This document shows, piece by piece, positions 63,129 through 64,000 of a stretch of 64,000 bases of DNA. Within the stretch, counting starts at the first letter, position 1. Every line of letters starts with the position of its first letter. The DNA comes from JAIYCX01 sp964353175 (lineage in GTDB: Bacteria > Bdellovibrionota_C > UBA2361 > SZUA-149 > DAOLCO01). Location: positions 1 through 64,000 of the forward strand of contig CAYGUX010000009.1 in assembly GCA_964353175.1 (NCBI GenBank). Reading direction: 5' to 3'. The translations under genes and the position numbers were made by a program. Under the pieces are notes generated by a model that was not told where the DNA came from, did not search any database, and was given only the letters and a program-made list of their open reading frames with translations.

Positions 63129-63717
63129 AATTTTAATTGTTGATCGAGATGAAGATACTAGAGAAAGTATTGCCAGCACCTTTGCCCTAGCAGACCTGAG
63201 CTCAACTATTGCTGAAGAAAAGTCAGTCGCCAGAGCAATCACCCACCTACTTAATGCAGACTTAAATGTGTTAATTATTGGTCCGAATCTAAATATAGAA
63301 GAAGCTAAAAAACTCCACACCTGTCCGTCTTCTTTTGGGGACAGAGTGACAATTTGCCTCAATGAAGACATCGCTGAATTGCTTGAATGTAAAAACATTC
63401 TTTTAATTCCCTTCTTGCCAGAAGATGGAAAGATTGCTGTTCATAATGCTTTTAAAAAAAGTCAAAACCCAGCAACGAAGGCTGATGACAATGAACCTCG
63501 AGTAAATGAGGCCATGCAACTTGCCTTTGTAATATCAAGACTGGTTGATAGGATGCAAAGAATCTCCGATGCCTTAAAAAAATCTCCTAAAGATTCTCAA
63601 CTCACTGTCGCATCTATCCCTGAAGCCATCAACATGGTGATTGCCCGAGCAAGTACAATAAGACAAGGGCATGAAACTGAAGATATTAATGCTTTGGTTA
63701 AAGAACTGTTTAAGTAA
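63106..63717 (+). CDS. Receiver-like protein, possibly non-phosphorylatable
   Basis: A 203-residue protein with a CheY-like first half: ILIVDRDEDTRESIASTFALADL (about 9-31) fits the first strand and acid pair. The phosphoacceptor strand reads VLIIGPNLN, without the expected Asp, so phosphorylation there is doubtful. The C-terminal third is helical. It overlaps the radical SAM gene by 23 bases and has an AAGAAGGG site, so the two are translationally coupled. Confidence 0.68.
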   Translation: MAQGKEHRILIVDRDEDTRESIASTFALADLSSTIAEEKSVARAITHLLNADLNVLIIGPNLNIEEAKKLHTCPSSFGDRVTICLNEDIAELLECKNILLIPFLPEDGKIAVHNAFKKSQNPATKADDNEPRVNEAMQLAFVISRLVDRMQRISDALKKSPKDSQLTVASIPEAINMVIARASTIRQGHETEDINALVKELFK

Positions 63718-63744
63718 AAGGATGATAGAGTAGAAATGAAAAAC

Positions 63745-63768
63745 GGGGCAACCATATTGGTGTACCCC
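63745..63768. other. Imperfect hairpin between convergent genes
   Basis: GGGG (63745-63748) and CCCC (63765-63768) pair, and ACCA/TGGT inside pairs around TAT, between the receiver-like gene and the small gene at the window end. No T-run is obvious, so a termination role is unclear. Confidence 0.35.
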
Positions 63769-63775
63769 TCATGCC

Positions 63776-63994
63776 TCAGCGAACATCGGGGGATACATAG
63801 TGAAAGCCCAAACCCAGCAAATTCAACGCAATAGCCTCAAAAAAATCGCCTTCCTCAACCGCAAAACCGTCTGCAGCGCGATTATTTAGTCGCTCATACA
63901 TGAGGTAGCAAAAGTTTGCCGCATTGAGATCATTCTTTTGGATCGCGGCCCAAAAGTCTCCGATAATTGTTCGCAAGGCTTTGTTTCCTGCCAT
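63776..63994 (-). CDS. Hypothetical small protein at the window edge
   Basis: A 72-residue acidic, helical protein (MAGNKALRTIIGDFWAAI…) whose ATG lies six bases from the window end. It is more GC-rich than its neighbours. No domain was recognised and its upstream context is outside the window. Confidence 0.5.
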   Translation of the reverse strand: MAGNKALRTIIGDFWAAIQKNDLNAANFCYLMYERLNNRAADGFAVEEGDFFEAIALNLLGLGFHYVSPDVR

Positions 63995-64000
63995 CTTTCG

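Noticed and set aside
1..64000. tRNA, rRNA or CRISPR arrays
   Set aside because: No cloverleaf with a GTTCGA-type arm and no regularly spaced repeats were seen in the intergenic regions.

Overview
The window is a contiguous stretch of an AT-rich Gram-negative bacterial chromosome. The envelope genes are diderm: LptF/LptG, an Omp85 protein with a TamB partner, and lipoproteins. A flagellin, bS21, an FtsY with an N-terminal membrane helix, smc-ftsY linkage and a TIGR03960/DUF2344-type radical SAM protein together suggest a deltaproteobacterial-grade lineage (Bdellovibrionota, SAR324 or Desulfobacterota-like). That placement is inference from gene content only. A run of ten Ns at 42824-42833 marks a scaffold gap, so this is probably a draft or metagenome assembly.

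Layout. 0.4-10 kb: gap-tpiA, then minus-strand genes for a lipid/diacylglycerol kinase, a CBS-domain cystathionine beta-synthase, a DUF4845-like protein, and a cell-wall group (binding protein, alpha/beta hydrolase, membrane-fused MurF, Ddl). 10-20.7 kb: a stand-alone anti-sigma-type ATPase, a compact flagellin, an RmlC-like epimerase, a large unknown gene with an apparent frameshift, a membrane-anchored FAD oxidase, a decayed IS4-type element, a TrmB-like regulator divergent from a branched-chain-type binding protein, and a methyltransferase. 20.8-36.6 kb: Omp85 plus TamB, a degenerate PilB/GspE-like protein fused to a receiver domain, a TPR lipoprotein, rpsU, lptF-lptG, a HAD phosphatase and efp. 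36.6-49.9 kb: an MFS permease, a Ser/Thr kinase divergent from a MoxR-type ATPase, a lipid-linked sugar/glycosyltransferase operon interrupted by the scaffold gap, a livG-livH-livM-galE operon, and a TadE-like pseudopilin. 49.9-54.1 kb: an M20 peptidase, a GNAT-like protein behind an attenuator-like leader, then an accessory region dense in palindromes, REP-like hairpins and remnants that look like small antitoxin genes. 54.1-64 kb: ftsY and smc, a TrkA-linked potassium channel, the radical SAM protein and a receiver-like protein.

Most of the window is housekeeping and envelope biology. The unusual material is: (i) two ~155-180 bp multi-stem palindromic elements 36 kb apart whose paired arms differ by compensating changes, both lying just 3' of minus-strand genes; (ii) the PilB-like pseudo-ATPase with a receiver domain; (iii) the Ddl/membrane-MurF/hydrolase group; (iv) the 51.2-54.1 kb accessory region with leader hairpins that could hide ribosome binding sites; and (v) a ~661-residue unknown protein split by a one-base shift. 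No tRNA, rRNA or CRISPR array was seen.
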